From the NCBI GenBank assembly GCA_965222515.1, contig CBDCUE010000009.1, positions 50,572 to 114,571 of the forward strand: a stretch of DNA of 64,000 nucleotides. Reading direction: 5' to 3'. Position 1 is the stretch's first letter. Every line of letters starts with the position of its first letter. Made by a program: the position numbers and the translations under genes. Shown here one piece after another: positions 55,490-64,000 of the stretch. Source of the DNA: CBDCUE01 sp965222515. Lineage in GTDB: Bacteria > Pseudomonadota > Alphaproteobacteria > Rickettsiales > JABIRX01. Under the pieces are notes generated by a model that worked only from the letters and a program-made list of their open reading frames with translations, searched no databases and was not told where the DNA came from.

Positions 55490-55612
55490 GTGTGGATGTT
55501 GTATAAATTACAAAGTGATTTTGGTGGTGGGTCCCTTTGCACAGCAAAGGAAAGCAAAGAACTCGGGGTTGCCCACTCCATTCTTGCAAACCTGCACACA
55601 ACTAACTTAACC
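55490..55612 (+). promoter_or_regulatory. shared leader motif before purS, split by a palindromic repeat
   Basis: GTGTGGATGTT at 55490-55500 and the second block ACAACTAACTTAACC at 55597-55612 are separated by about 96 nt, instead of about 24-35, because a palindromic repeat fragment (55511-55574) is inserted between them. TTGCAAACCTGCA before the second block gives the usual small stem. Confidence 0.55.
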
Positions 55613-55621
55613 AAAAAAAGA

Positions 55622-55861
55622 ATGAAGGCAAAAATTTATGTAACATTGAAGAATGGGGTGCTTGATCCTCAGGGTTCGGCTATTTTAAATTCGTTAAAAA
55701 ATTTGGAGATAGACAATATTTCATCTATTAGGCAGGGCAAATTTTTTGAGGTGGAGCTTAATGAGAAGTCGGTTGAGGTGGCGAATGATACATTAAAAAA
55801 GGCTTGTGAGGGATTGCTTTCTAATATGGTGATAGAGAATTATAAATTTGATATAGAGTAA
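55622..55861 (+). CDS. purS: phosphoribosylformylglycinamidine synthase subunit PurS
   Basis: 79 aa from ATG 55622 (MKAKIYVTLKNGVLDPQGSAI); an in-frame upstream start near 55490 would run through the leader and palindromic repeat and is rejected. PurS bridges PurL and PurQ in purine synthesis. NGVLDPQG and ISSIRQGKFFEVEL are signatures. It ends TAATG into purQ. purL is not immediately downstream. Confidence 0.95.
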   Translation: MKAKIYVTLKNGVLDPQGSAILNSLKNLEIDNISSIRQGKFFEVELNEKSVEVANDTLKKACEGLLSNMVIENYKFDIE

Positions 55862-56514
55862 TGGAAGCGGGTGTAGTTATTTTTCCAGGTTCAAACTGTG
55901 ATAGGGATTTGATAGTTGCTTTATCTATGATAAGCAAAAAAATTCATAGGATTTGGCATAAAGACACGGTTTTACCGAGTAATTTGGATATTATAGGAAT
56001 TCCGGGTGGTTTTTCATATGGAGATTATTTGAGATGTGGCTCTATGGCTGGAAATTCTAGAATAATGGAGGAGATTAAGAGATTTGCGAATAGAGGAGGT
56101 TTGATTTTAGGTATTTGCAATGGTTTTCAGATTTTAACAGAGGCTGGATTATTACCGGGAGTATTGCTTAAAAACAAGGGTTTAAAATTCATCTCAAAGA
56201 ACATAGAGTTAGAAACAGTAAATAGAAACACAAGATTCACAAGAGAGATAAAGAACAAGCCTATTTCCATGCCAATAGCTCATATGGAGGGAAATTATTT
56301 TTGTGACAAAAACACCCTAAAGTCATTAGAGGATAATGAACAAATAGCATTCAAATACAAAAACAACCCCAACGGTTCAATCGCGGACATAGCAGGAATT
56401 TTTAACAAGAAAAAAAACATCTTAGCAATGATGCCCCACCCCGAAAGAGCAATAGACAAAACCCTAGCAGGAGGAGACCAAGGACTAGATCTATTTAAAT
56501 CATTGGTTGGTTGA
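55861..56514 (+). CDS. purQ: phosphoribosylformylglycinamidine synthase subunit PurQ
   Basis: 217 aa glutaminase subunit. GGFSYGDYLRCG (about 50-61), nucleophile Cys in GICNGFQIL (about 79-87), and MMPHPERAIDK near the end. Overlaps purS by one base, showing translational coupling. Confidence 0.96.
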   Translation: MEAGVVIFPGSNCDRDLIVALSMISKKIHRIWHKDTVLPSNLDIIGIPGGFSYGDYLRCGSMAGNSRIMEEIKRFANRGGLILGICNGFQILTEAGLLPGVLLKNKGLKFISKNIELETVNRNTRFTREIKNKPISMPIAHMEGNYFCDKNTLKSLEDNEQIAFKYKNNPNGSIADIAGIFNKKKNILAMMPHPERAIDKTLAGGDQGLDLFKSLVG

Positions 56515-56563
56515 TTTATAGAAGATTTTACTAGTTACAAAAAAACAAACAAATATATAATAT

Positions 56564-57421
56564 ATGAAAAGAATATGCATATTTGTACATTTTAATAAAG
56601 ACAATTTTGTATCAGAGTATGACATTGCTTATTTGGCAGAAATTTATAATGATATTACTAAAAATATTATTCTCATTTCAACATCAAAAAATCTCTCTAA
56701 TCAAAAAACACTAAAAAAATATTGTACAGATATTATAATAAGAGAAAATAAAGGTTATGATTTTTATAGTTGGAAGGAGGGGTTGTTAAAGCATAAAGAG
56801 ATTATCAAGGAAAGTGATGAGTTACTATTATGCAATAATAGTGTTTATAAATTATCCAACATATCTTTAGCAGAAGTTTTTAGAGAAATGGAAAAAAGGA
56901 AAGAGAAGAAAGAAGAAGAGCGGGAAGACTACAATTTTTGGGGAATAACAGACAGCAAAGTTATAGCATATCATTTACAGTCATATTTTTTGCTTTTCAG
57001 AAAAGAGGTCATCACTTCAGATGTTTTTTGGAGATTTTGGCAAGAAGTAGAAATAATAGAGGACAAATATGAGTTAATAAAAAAATACGAAATAGAATTA
57101 TCTCAAACATTAATAAAAAACAATTTCAAAGCATCTGCATATATAAAAATAAAAGAAAGCAAGAACAAGATCTTAATAAAAATGCTATGTGACAATTTAT
57201 TTGGATTACTACGATGCAAAAACAAAGAAATAAAAATCCTAAAAAAACTCCACAACAACAAAAGATTCTTTAAACCCATTTCAATATTAAAATTCATAAA
57301 GCAAGCAACAACAGGATATTTCACAAACTACAAAAAAACCGACAAACCACTCTTCCTATGGCACACACTATTAAAAAACAAATCCCCCTTCATCAAAAAA
57401 TCTTTATTTTCTAGGTTTTAG
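56564..57421 (+). CDS. RgpF-like glycan (rhamnan synthesis F) protein
   Basis: 285 aa. Signature ENKGYDFYSWKEGL (about 61-74), followed by FWGITDSKVIAYHLQSYFLLFRKEV and FWRFWQEV, both typical of RgpF/PF05045 proteins, which link rhamnose-containing cell-surface polysaccharides. dTDP-rhamnose supply by the rfbD homologue at 29 kb would fit. It ends just before the IS island; the length suggests the main domain only. Confidence 0.75.
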   Translation: MKRICIFVHFNKDNFVSEYDIAYLAEIYNDITKNIILISTSKNLSNQKTLKKYCTDIIIRENKGYDFYSWKEGLLKHKEIIKESDELLLCNNSVYKLSNISLAEVFREMEKRKEKKEEEREDYNFWGITDSKVIAYHLQSYFLLFRKEVITSDVFWRFWQEVEIIEDKYELIKKYEIELSQTLIKNNFKASAYIKIKESKNKILIKMLCDNLFGLLRCKNKEIKILKKLHNNKRFFKPISILKFIKQATTGYFTNYKKTDKPLFLWHTLLKNKSPFIKKSLFSRF

Positions 57422-57555
57422 CATACTTCTTTTAAAAACACGGAAGTGTTCATTAAGCATTATGATGCACCCCTAAATTCAGTCAGTTTTTTGTAAATTT
57501 TTGTAGACAGATTGTAAGAAAATTATTATTATATTAATAAATAATTTAATGGTAA

Positions 57556-58152
57556 AAGAATGACCAAAATAAGAAAAAGTTACAATAGTAATTTAAAATA
57601 AAAAATAGCCTTAAAATTTTTAGAGGGCGATATGAGTTGCATTGAGATATGTAATAAATATGGGGTAAGCAAAGCAGCTGTTTATAAATGGGTAAGGGTT
57701 TTGAAAAAATCTGCAACTAATATTTATGATAGCAAAAATAAGTTTTTTTCAGAAAAAACATTAGAAGAAACCCAATCTTTATATGAAAAAATAGGACAAT
57801 TACAGGTTGAAAGAAACTTTTTAAAAAAAGCATTAGAAAGCTAGATACTAGCAAAAAAATTATGTTAATTTCACAGAATGACAGTTTAAGCATAACAAAC
57901 AAATGTAATCTATTGTCCTTTAATCGTTCTAATCTTTATTATCAAAAAATTAATAGAAAAGTTAATTTTTTAGATGGTATGGTGTTAGAAACATATCTTG
58001 CTAATGAAATTAATGATATTTGGTTAGCACATCCGTTTTACGGTTATAGGAAAATAACTAAAACATTACAAAACAAAGGTTATTTGGTAAATCATAAAAG
58101 AATATTAAGATTGATGCAAAAGATGAATATTTCAGCTATTTATAGCAAGCCC
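57556..58152 (+). repeat. left 597-bp direct repeat flanking IS1634-like copy B
   Basis: Corresponds to 60105-60700 (596 bp, one base shorter). The match starts immediately after the far IS end and stops exactly at the near IS end. A few substitutions separate the two, including a TTA to TAA nonsense in this copy. Confidence 0.85.
57561..57844 (+). pseudogene. IS3 orfA, copy c left, with nonsense codon
   Basis: ATGACC at 57561 begins the usual TKIRKSYNS frame but TAA replaces TTA near 57599. A short remainder from ATG 57632 (MSCIEICNKYGVSKAAVYKW, ending at 57844) has other substitutions (AVHKW to AVYKW). Nonfunctional. Confidence 0.75.
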
Positions 58153-58203
58153 CCCGACTTTGTCATTTTTAAAAATAAAAAGGTCTCTAAAGCCTTGAGT
58201 TAG
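57862..58203 (+). pseudogene. IS3 orfB 5' fragment, interrupted by IS1634-like copy B
   Basis: Starts at ATG 57862 (MLISQNDSLSITNKCNLLSF) and runs through the orfB N-terminal HTH_21 region (IWLAHPFYGYRKITKTLQNKG) to residue 96, then enters the IS1634-like element (the last 16 codons read into it). The catalytic DDE region is on the far side. Confidence 0.8.
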
Positions 58204-60104
58204 AAGGGTTTGCTATTTTTTAGGCACTACATTATTTTATAATATTGTGGAATTAATTTAGGTAAATTTGAGCATCTCTATTTCTAATAATATTAAAAGT
58301 TTTATAAATTTTAGCCATTTTATTATTAAAATACCCTGGAACTAAATATCTATCTTTAGTTTTTTTGTGAATATAAATTGAAGACTCAACTTTTCTTAAA
58401 CAACTAATAATTTCTTTAGGGCTAATTTTTTGAGTTAAATTACATTGATATTCTATATTTCTAATAATTGAAAAACTCATATAACACATTGCTATATGAG
58501 ATTCTATTCTCTCCTTCTTAAAATGAAAAATAGGTCTCATTTTTAAATCATGCTTATTTATCCTAAATGATTCCTCTATAACCCATAAGTTACTGTATCT
58601 AGATACAATCTCACTCGCTTTCCCTGTTTTATCATTAGTAATAACTCCATGTAAACCATCCCATTTTTCCTCTTCTACTATTTTCAAATTATTAATAGCT
58701 ACCTGTCCATCTAACTTTTTAACATATTTTTTTACTCCACTATTAGATACCAACTTTTGTCCAGTGATATTACCATTCTTATCTGACATTTTTTCTAACT
58801 TCTCTAAAATCTTCATTCTTTGCTTTAAATCTTTTCTTGCTCTTTTTGATTTGTAGCTGGTAATTAGTCTTCTACCTTTATATTCAAACTCTGATATAAA
58901 CCCAAAATCATTTCCTACTAATTCTCCCCTATAATTTTTTTCATCTAATATTGATTCTTTTGTTTTCTTATCCAAATTTCTTAATTTTGCTGCTACCACA
59001 TATTTATACCCTTTTTGCTCAAGTAACTCTAAATTAGCATCGCTAAACATCGCCCTATCTGCACAAAAATATACCTCTTTTATATCTAAATATTTACCAA
59101 AACCCTCTATTGTTGTTATTAGTGTTTTTACTTCTGCTGTATTGCCACTAAATAACTCATAACCAACTGGCAAACCCTCTTGATTAGTAGCCAATGCCAA
59201 CACTATTTGGGTTGTATTAAATCTATGATCTTTACTATATCCAAAATTCCTTAAATCATCTGTGTTTATTGATTCAAAATATAAAGTAGTTACATCAAAT
59301 AACAATAAATCTATTTTTCCTCCAAACAATCTTTTAGTCTTTTGAAAAGATAAATTTTTCATCTCATCAATCTCTAAATGCAATTTATCCATTATTCTAT
59401 ATATTCTATTTAAATCATATTCCTTGTTAAATTCTTCCCCCAGTATATTATGAGTTTTTAGCTTACTTGTAGGATTTATTATTCTTGATAATACTAAATC
59501 TTTCAAAAGTTTTTTATCATTTCTATTTTTTAACAATTGATCAAAACCTATATCATCAAATAGTTTTCCTCCTACTTCAAAAATACCATCACTTATTCTT
59601 TTTTCTTCTTCTATATCATCTAATAACACTTTAGATGTCGGTAATATATCTTCTATGCTTTTTTGTTTTTTTCTTCCTTGTTTTTTTTGGATCAAATGGG
59701 GTAAATCTTCTTCAGCAAATAAAGATCCTTGTTTTGAAAGAACTTCTCTTTCTTTAGTTTTTTTGATAATTATTTCTTTTGCAAGATTCCTTAGTTTTTC
59801 TTCTTCGTGATCATCTGATGCAACTCCTACATAATGAACTATTTTTTGCTTAACTTGATTCCCAATTCTTATGTTTTCAACTATCTGCACAGATTTTCTA
59901 GGGCTTTTTGGTGATTTCTTTGTTCTTATAAACATTTTAAATATATTTTTTTGGTTAAAAAGACTATCCTAACACGAAAATATTTATATGCAACACAAAA
60001 GAATAGGTAGGCACTACACTCAAAAAACAACCACAAAAAAACCCTAATACCCTAACAATCCTACAAAATATTTTTTCATATAACTAAAATATGACAAAGT
60101 TAGG
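58153..60104 (-). mobile_element. IS1634-like insertion sequence, copy B (1952 bp, inverted)
   Basis: Same length and terminal repeats as copy A (CCCGACTTTGTCAT at 58153; rc of CCTAACTTTGTCAT at 60091-60104), in opposite orientation. Inserted within an IS3 orfB. Its flanks carry an imperfect direct repeat of about 597 bp. Confidence 0.93.
58253..59935 (-). CDS. IS1634/IS4-type DDE transposase (copy B)
   Basis: 560 aa, identical in translation to copy A (12876-14558), with the same DDE residues (D near 213, D near 294, E near 462). The identity in both genes, against drift in the flanking repeats, shows that the two copies separated recently or were corrected by gene conversion. Confidence 0.93.
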   Translation of the reverse strand: MFIRTKKSPKSPRKSVQIVENIRIGNQVKQKIVHYVGVASDDHEEEKLRNLAKEIIIKKTKEREVLSKQGSLFAEEDLPHLIQKKQGRKKQKSIEDILPTSKVLLDDIEEEKRISDGIFEVGGKLFDDIGFDQLLKNRNDKKLLKDLVLSRIINPTSKLKTHNILGEEFNKEYDLNRIYRIMDKLHLEIDEMKNLSFQKTKRLFGGKIDLLLFDVTTLYFESINTDDLRNFGYSKDHRFNTTQIVLALATNQEGLPVGYELFSGNTAEVKTLITTIEGFGKYLDIKEVYFCADRAMFSDANLELLEQKGYKYVVAAKLRNLDKKTKESILDEKNYRGELVGNDFGFISEFEYKGRRLITSYKSKRARKDLKQRMKILEKLEKMSDKNGNITGQKLVSNSGVKKYVKKLDGQVAINNLKIVEEEKWDGLHGVITNDKTGKASEIVSRYSNLWVIEESFRINKHDLKMRPIFHFKKERIESHIAMCYMSFSIIRNIEYQCNLTQKISPKEIISCLRKVESSIYIHKKTKDRYLVPGYFNNKMAKIYKTFNIIRNRDAQIYLN

Positions 60105-60700
60105 AAGAATGACCAAAATAAGAAAAAGTTACAATAGTAATTTAAAATTAAAAATAGCCTTAAAATTTTTAGAGGGCGATATGAGTTGCATTGAGATATG
60201 TAATAAATATGGGGTAAGCAAAGCAGATGTTCATAAATGGGTAAGGGTTTTGAAAGAATCTGCAACTAATATTTATGATAGCAAAAATAAGTTTTTTTCA
60301 GAAAAAACATTAGAAGAAACCCAATCTTTATATGAAAAAATAGGACAATTACAGGTTGAAAGAGACTTTTAAAAAAAGCATTAGAAAGCTAGATACTAGC
60401 AAAAAAGTTATGTTAATTTCACAGAATGACAGTTTAAGCATAACAAACAAATGTAATCTATTGTCCTTTAATCGTTCTAATCTTTATTATCAAAAAATTA
60501 ATAGAAAAGTTAATTTTTTAGATGGTATGGTGTTAGAAACATATCTTGCTAATGAAATTAATGATATTTGGTTAGCACATCCGTTTTACGGTTATAGGAA
60601 AATAACTAAAACATTACAAAACAAAGGTTATTTGGTAAATCATAAAAGAATATTAAGATTGATGCAAAAGATGAATATTTCAGCTATTTATAGCAAGCCC
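60105..60700 (+). repeat. right 596-bp direct repeat flanking IS1634-like copy B
   Basis: Second copy of 57556-58152. It carries a one-base deletion (T4 instead of T5 near 60366) and substitutions (for example GCAGATGTTCAT versus GCAGCTGTTTAT). Confidence 0.85.
60109..60370 (+). pseudogene. IS3 orfA, copy c right, frameshifted
   Basis: Starts MTKIRKSYNSNLKLKIALKF and reads to a one-base deletion near 60366, which ends the frame after VERDF. AAVHKW is changed to ADVHKW. Normally orfA continues to LKKALES. Confidence 0.75.
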
Positions 60701-61225
60701 CATCTTAGTAGAAACAATAATAAGAACTATCATAAATATCCATATTTATTAAAGGGTTTAGAGATAGATAAGTCTAACCAAGTGTAGCAAACTGATATTG
60801 CTTATATCAAGCTTCCACAAGGGTTTTTTTATTTAATTTGTTTAATAGATGTGTTTAGCAGATATGTAGTTGGTTATAAAATATCAAACTCTTTATCTGT
60901 TGATTTTTGTTTAGATATGTTAGATGATGCAACTATAAATGTTATTCCTAACATTATCAACACAGACCAAGGAAGCCAGTTTACTTGTAATGAATGGTTA
61001 AACATGGTTTTAGAAAGAAACATTAAAATAAGTATGGATGGCAAAGATAGATGGGCAGATAATATTTTTATTGAAAGATTTTGGAGAACTATTAAATATG
61101 AAGAAATATTCATAAACCCTTCTGCTAATGGAAAAGAATTAAAAGAATATATTTTTTTTATAACAATGAAAGGTTGCATCAATCTTTAGATTATAGCACT
61201 CCTTCAGTCATTTACCGTGCTTAAT
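60410..61225 (+). pseudogene. IS3 orfB (DDE/rve transposase), broken
   Basis: Reads MLISQNDSLSITNKCNLLSF through the HTH_21 part to a nonsense TAG at 60785-60787 (W to stop in NQVWQTD), resumes with RYVVGYKIS and the rve core NTDQGSQFT...SMDGKDRWADNIFIERFWRTIKYE, and shifts frame at a T8 run near 61152. DDE residues are partly visible (D of QTDIAY, D of NTDQGS, E of FIERFW). Confidence 0.8.
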
Positions 61226-61440
61226 ATGTGAAAGAGTTTTGTTCTTTTAGGTATTTACTGGAGAGAAGATGATATATTTTATTTGTCTTTTTAAGAAAAT
61301 AATTTATATTTACTTTTATTTTTGTTGATTTAACCTAAAAACTTATGGTAGTTTTCTTCCTTTTTGTCTACAACTTTTCTAAAAAAGCTGTCTGACCAAA
61401 TGGGTGCATCATATTACTAATTTCCTTATTTGTTGCAATT

Positions 61441-63442
61441 ATGTCAAACTCTAACAAAATTTTATCAGATAAAGATTTTTTTAAAAAAATGAAAAGGGAG
61501 GTATGTGATTTTTCTGATAACATAGCAGAATCATTTCCTTATTTCTGTTTAAAAATATTTTGGGATAATCTGTCACAAGATTCTATAGAGGAAGCTATTG
61601 GCAATTTAAAAACTAATGATGAGTCAATAGATGCTTTTTTTATTGATGAAGAAAATAAGGAAATTAATATTATACAATGTAAGTCTTGTATATCTATAGA
61701 AAGAAAGAGAGCTATAAAGAAAGCTGATTTATCCTACCTAAATGAAATAAATAATAAATTAACAGATAATAAATTTATTAACAATCATAAAAACAACAGG
61801 ATTAAAGATATTGCAAAAGAATATATATTAGCTATAAACAAGGGATATAAGGTAAAAAAGTATTTTTTTGCCTTAGGAAGAGCGGACAAAAATATATTAG
61901 ATTATTATGGTGATAATCTAATATTTATAGGATTTAATCAAATAAAAGATGAATATCAAGAATATATATCAAAATTAGATAGAACTGAGCCTGATAAAAT
62001 CAAAATACAAATAAACTTTGACTGTATTGAACCTGAAATAAATCAAAAACATAAAACTCTAATTTCCGTTATAACTGGTGATGAGATAATAAAATTAAGA
62101 AAAACACATAGATACAAATTATTTGATAAAAATTTAAGATTTGGTTTAGGAAAAAACAAAATTAATGGGGGTATATTAAAAACCGTGTTAAGTGATGAAA
62201 TAAAAAATTTTTACTATTTAAATAATGGAATTACAATTACCTCAAAGGGTTTTAAATTAAATGCTAGCAAAAACACATTAACAATAGACTACCCTCAAAT
62301 TATTAATGGAGCTCAAACTGTTAATGCAATATATGAAGGCTATAAAAAGAAACATGAACAATTAAGTAGAAAATATGCTGATGCAAAAATAGCTGACGAA
62401 AACACAGAGATATATTTTAAAGATTTAAAAATTATATTTAGAGTAATTCAAGATTCTGGAAAAGATGGTAAAAAAACCACAGATTTTGAAGAAAATGTAA
62501 TTAGGTGTAACAATACTCAAAACCCTATAAAAGAAACAGATTTTTATGCAAATAATAAAGAACAAATAACCTTACAACAAAAATTTGCAAAATATGGATA
62601 TTTTTATGAAATTAAAAGAGGAGATAGAAAATATTTAGAAGAGCATAAAGCGGAGCATACTTTGTTAAGAAAAAAGAAGGGGGATTTTAAGTTTTGGGAG
62701 CAAAAAATAATTTTAGAAAAATTTGCAAGTATATGGATGGCTTACAGATTAGATCCTACCCTCAACAAGGTTAGTAAAGAAAATATTTTTGGTCAAGCTG
62801 GAGACAAGAATTATGATGCTTTATTTAACAAAGATGATGAGTTTCCTGATTGTGAAATACAAGAGATGATTCTAGCTATTAATCTATTTGAAGTAATTAC
62901 TTCACAAGCCGAAATATATAGTAATAAAGAAAAAAAAGGAAAAATTGTTTATAAGCTAACTAAAGCAAAAAATAGTAGTGATTTAAATGTTATTAAAAAA
63001 ATACTAAGCACTTCTTGTTTAGTAAGAGAACAAATAATGCAAGCTTTTGAAAATGAAAATAGCTTTTTTGATAATAATAATGAAAGAGAGTATATTATTA
63101 CAAACATAAAAAAAATATGACTTATTATCTTTAGGAAGATATTTAATACTTGCAATATTTTCAGAAATAATTAATAAAGATTCTAAATATCTAGACTATA
63201 TTCTAAAATACGAACTCTTTAATAAAATTAAGTTTATTGAGGAAATAGTATCATTTTGGCTAAAACAAATACTTGATAAGCTAATTATTGTAGAATATGA
63301 AGATTTTAAGAAATTAACTGGCGGTACTGCAAAAAGTTTTTATGCAAGAGCTTCAACTTGGGACTTAATAAAAAAAAAACTTGATTGTCTACATTTGATA
63401 GAGGATAAAGATTTTTTTAAAATTTTTAAACTACCATCATGA
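61441..63442 (+). CDS. AIPR-type abortive-infection protein, frameshifted at its 3' end
   Basis: The main frame (559 aa, stop at 63118) matches the AIPR family, often linked to phage defence. The N-terminal part has a restriction-endonuclease-like core: SIDAFFIDEENKEINIIQCKS (D64, Q79-x-K81). LNNGITITSKGF and INGAQTVNAIYEG (about 260-300) are AIPR hallmarks. Within an A8 run (63108-63115) one lost A would join the next frame, adding about 107 residues and ending in TGA at 63440-63442, formed by the first bases of the adjacent IS3. It is flanked by IS3 copies c and d, beginning 30 bp after one and ending at the other. Probable cargo; activity uncertain. Confidence 0.75.
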
Positions 63443-64000
63443 TGCACCCATTTGGTCAGACAGCTTTTTTAGAAAAGTCGTAGACAAAAAGGAAGAAAAC
63501 TACCGTAAGTTTTTAGGTTAAATCAACAAAAATAAACCTAACCTAAAAATAAGATGATTATAAAAACCATCCCCTCTCATAGCCATCGGCACCTCTGCCT
63601 GTGCTACAAAAGTAAATATAAATTATTTTCTTAAAAAGACAAATAAAATATATCATCTTCTCTCCAGTAAATACCTAAAAGAACAAAACTCTTTCACATA
63701 TTAACCACGCTAAATTGCTGAAGGAGTGCTATAATCTAAAGATTGATGCAATCTTTCATTGTTATAAAATAAAATATATTCTTTAATATTTTTCTTTTAA
63801 TTCTTTTCCATCAGCAGGAGGGTTTATGAATATTTCTTCATATTTAATAGTTCTCCAAAATCTTTCAATAAATATGGATATTTATGATAGTTCTTATTAT
63901 TGTTTCTGCTAAAATAGTATAACACCATACCATCAAAAAATTAATTTTTCTATTAATTTTTTGATAATAAAGATTAGAACGATTAAAGGACAATAGATTA
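63440..64000 (-). mobile_element. IS3-family element, copy d, degraded, running off the window
   Basis: Minus-strand copy starting with its right terminus TGATGCACCC at 63440. It shows several deletions and frameshifts compared with copy c, including loss of the central orfB region (junction near 63908-63925) and a 74-bp foreign insert at about 63537-63610. It continues past the right edge of the window. Confidence 0.8.

Larger units (their letters stand above)
57463..61411 (+). mobile_element. IS3-family element, copy c, interrupted by IS1634-like copy B
   Basis: Terminal inverted repeats TGATGCACCC (57463) and GGGTGCATCA (ending 61411), with further similarity inside. Without the nested element and one copy of its direct repeat the length is about 1400 bp, typical of IS3/IS150. 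orfA and orfB carry nonsense and frameshift changes and cannot produce a functional transposase. Confidence 0.9.

Noticed and set aside
57463..61411. Simple 3-4 bp target duplication for IS3 copy c
   Set aside because: Flanking bases (TTA and TAT) do not match convincingly at either possible boundary.
1..64000. tRNA, rRNA or CRISPR array
   Set aside because: No cloverleaf T-arm signature or spaced palindromic repeat array was seen in the intergenic regions; the parS array has no variable spacers of CRISPR type.

Overview
The window looks like the chromosome of an AT-rich, host-associated alphaproteobacterium. The evidence is the short ProS, an HdaA-type DnaA relative, MetW, ELM1-type and ExoD proteins, SecB, and a YbgC/DUF2066/PerM/HdaA gene set. 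A Rickettsiales-like or similarly reduced lineage is my inference; no rRNA is present to settle it. Base composition is strongly A+T. Many genes start after A-rich stretches with no clear Shine-Dalgarno site, and many operons use ATGA or TAATG overlaps. Unlike most obligate intracellular Rickettsiales, it keeps amino-acid and purine steps (class II DAHP synthase, PheA, ArgF, PurS, PurQ).

Layout. 0.1-6 kb: ispA, a Ser/Asn-rich repeat protein, rsmE, secB, a ubiquitin-protease-like repeat protein with an unusual motif order, and tsaE. 6-12 kb: sucCD, an Nramp relative, nth and proS. 11.85-12.41 kb: a dense array of eight perfect parS centromere palindromes. 12.58-14.79 kb: an IS1634-like insertion sequence flanked by a perfect 127-bp direct repeat. 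15-36 kb: metabolic and housekeeping genes (aroG-II, pheA, exoD, addA, trxA, rpoD, sucB, lpdA, argF, a radical SAM SPL-like gene, rfbD, ubiX, smpB, a lipase-like gene, fumC, a YgjP-like protease, metW, truA). 35.2-36.1 kb: a seven-unit 93-bp tandem array behind a near copy of the rpmI promoter. 36-47 kb: rpmI-rplT, an IS1-like deletion derivative, rpsU, ruvAB, thrS, ybgC-DUF2066-perM-lipoprotein, fabI-greA-rhodanese and an IS3 fragment. 47-56.5 kb: prfB with an intact +1 frameshift site, a frameshifted hydrolase, an M23 peptidase, hdaA, 5-FCL, an ELM1 homologue, lolC/E and purSQ. 56.5-64 kb: an RgpF-like glycan gene, then an accessory island in which an IS3 element is interrupted by a second, identical-length IS1634-like copy, followed by an AIPR abortive-infection-type gene held between two inward-facing IS3 ends.

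The most notable signals are: (i) the parS array with half-sites placed 21 bp before full sites; (ii) the USP-like protein whose Cys box follows its His box, driven by a perfect sigma-70 promoter; (iii) a shared leader motif just upstream of sucC, proS (twice), lpdA, fumC and purS; (iv) long target duplications of 127 bp and about 597 bp made by the same IS; and (v) the AIPR gene sandwiched by IS3. TCA-cycle and central metabolism genes (sucCD, sucB, lpdA, fumC) are scattered but several share leader (iii), which suggests coordinated control. No tRNA, rRNA or CRISPR array was recognised.
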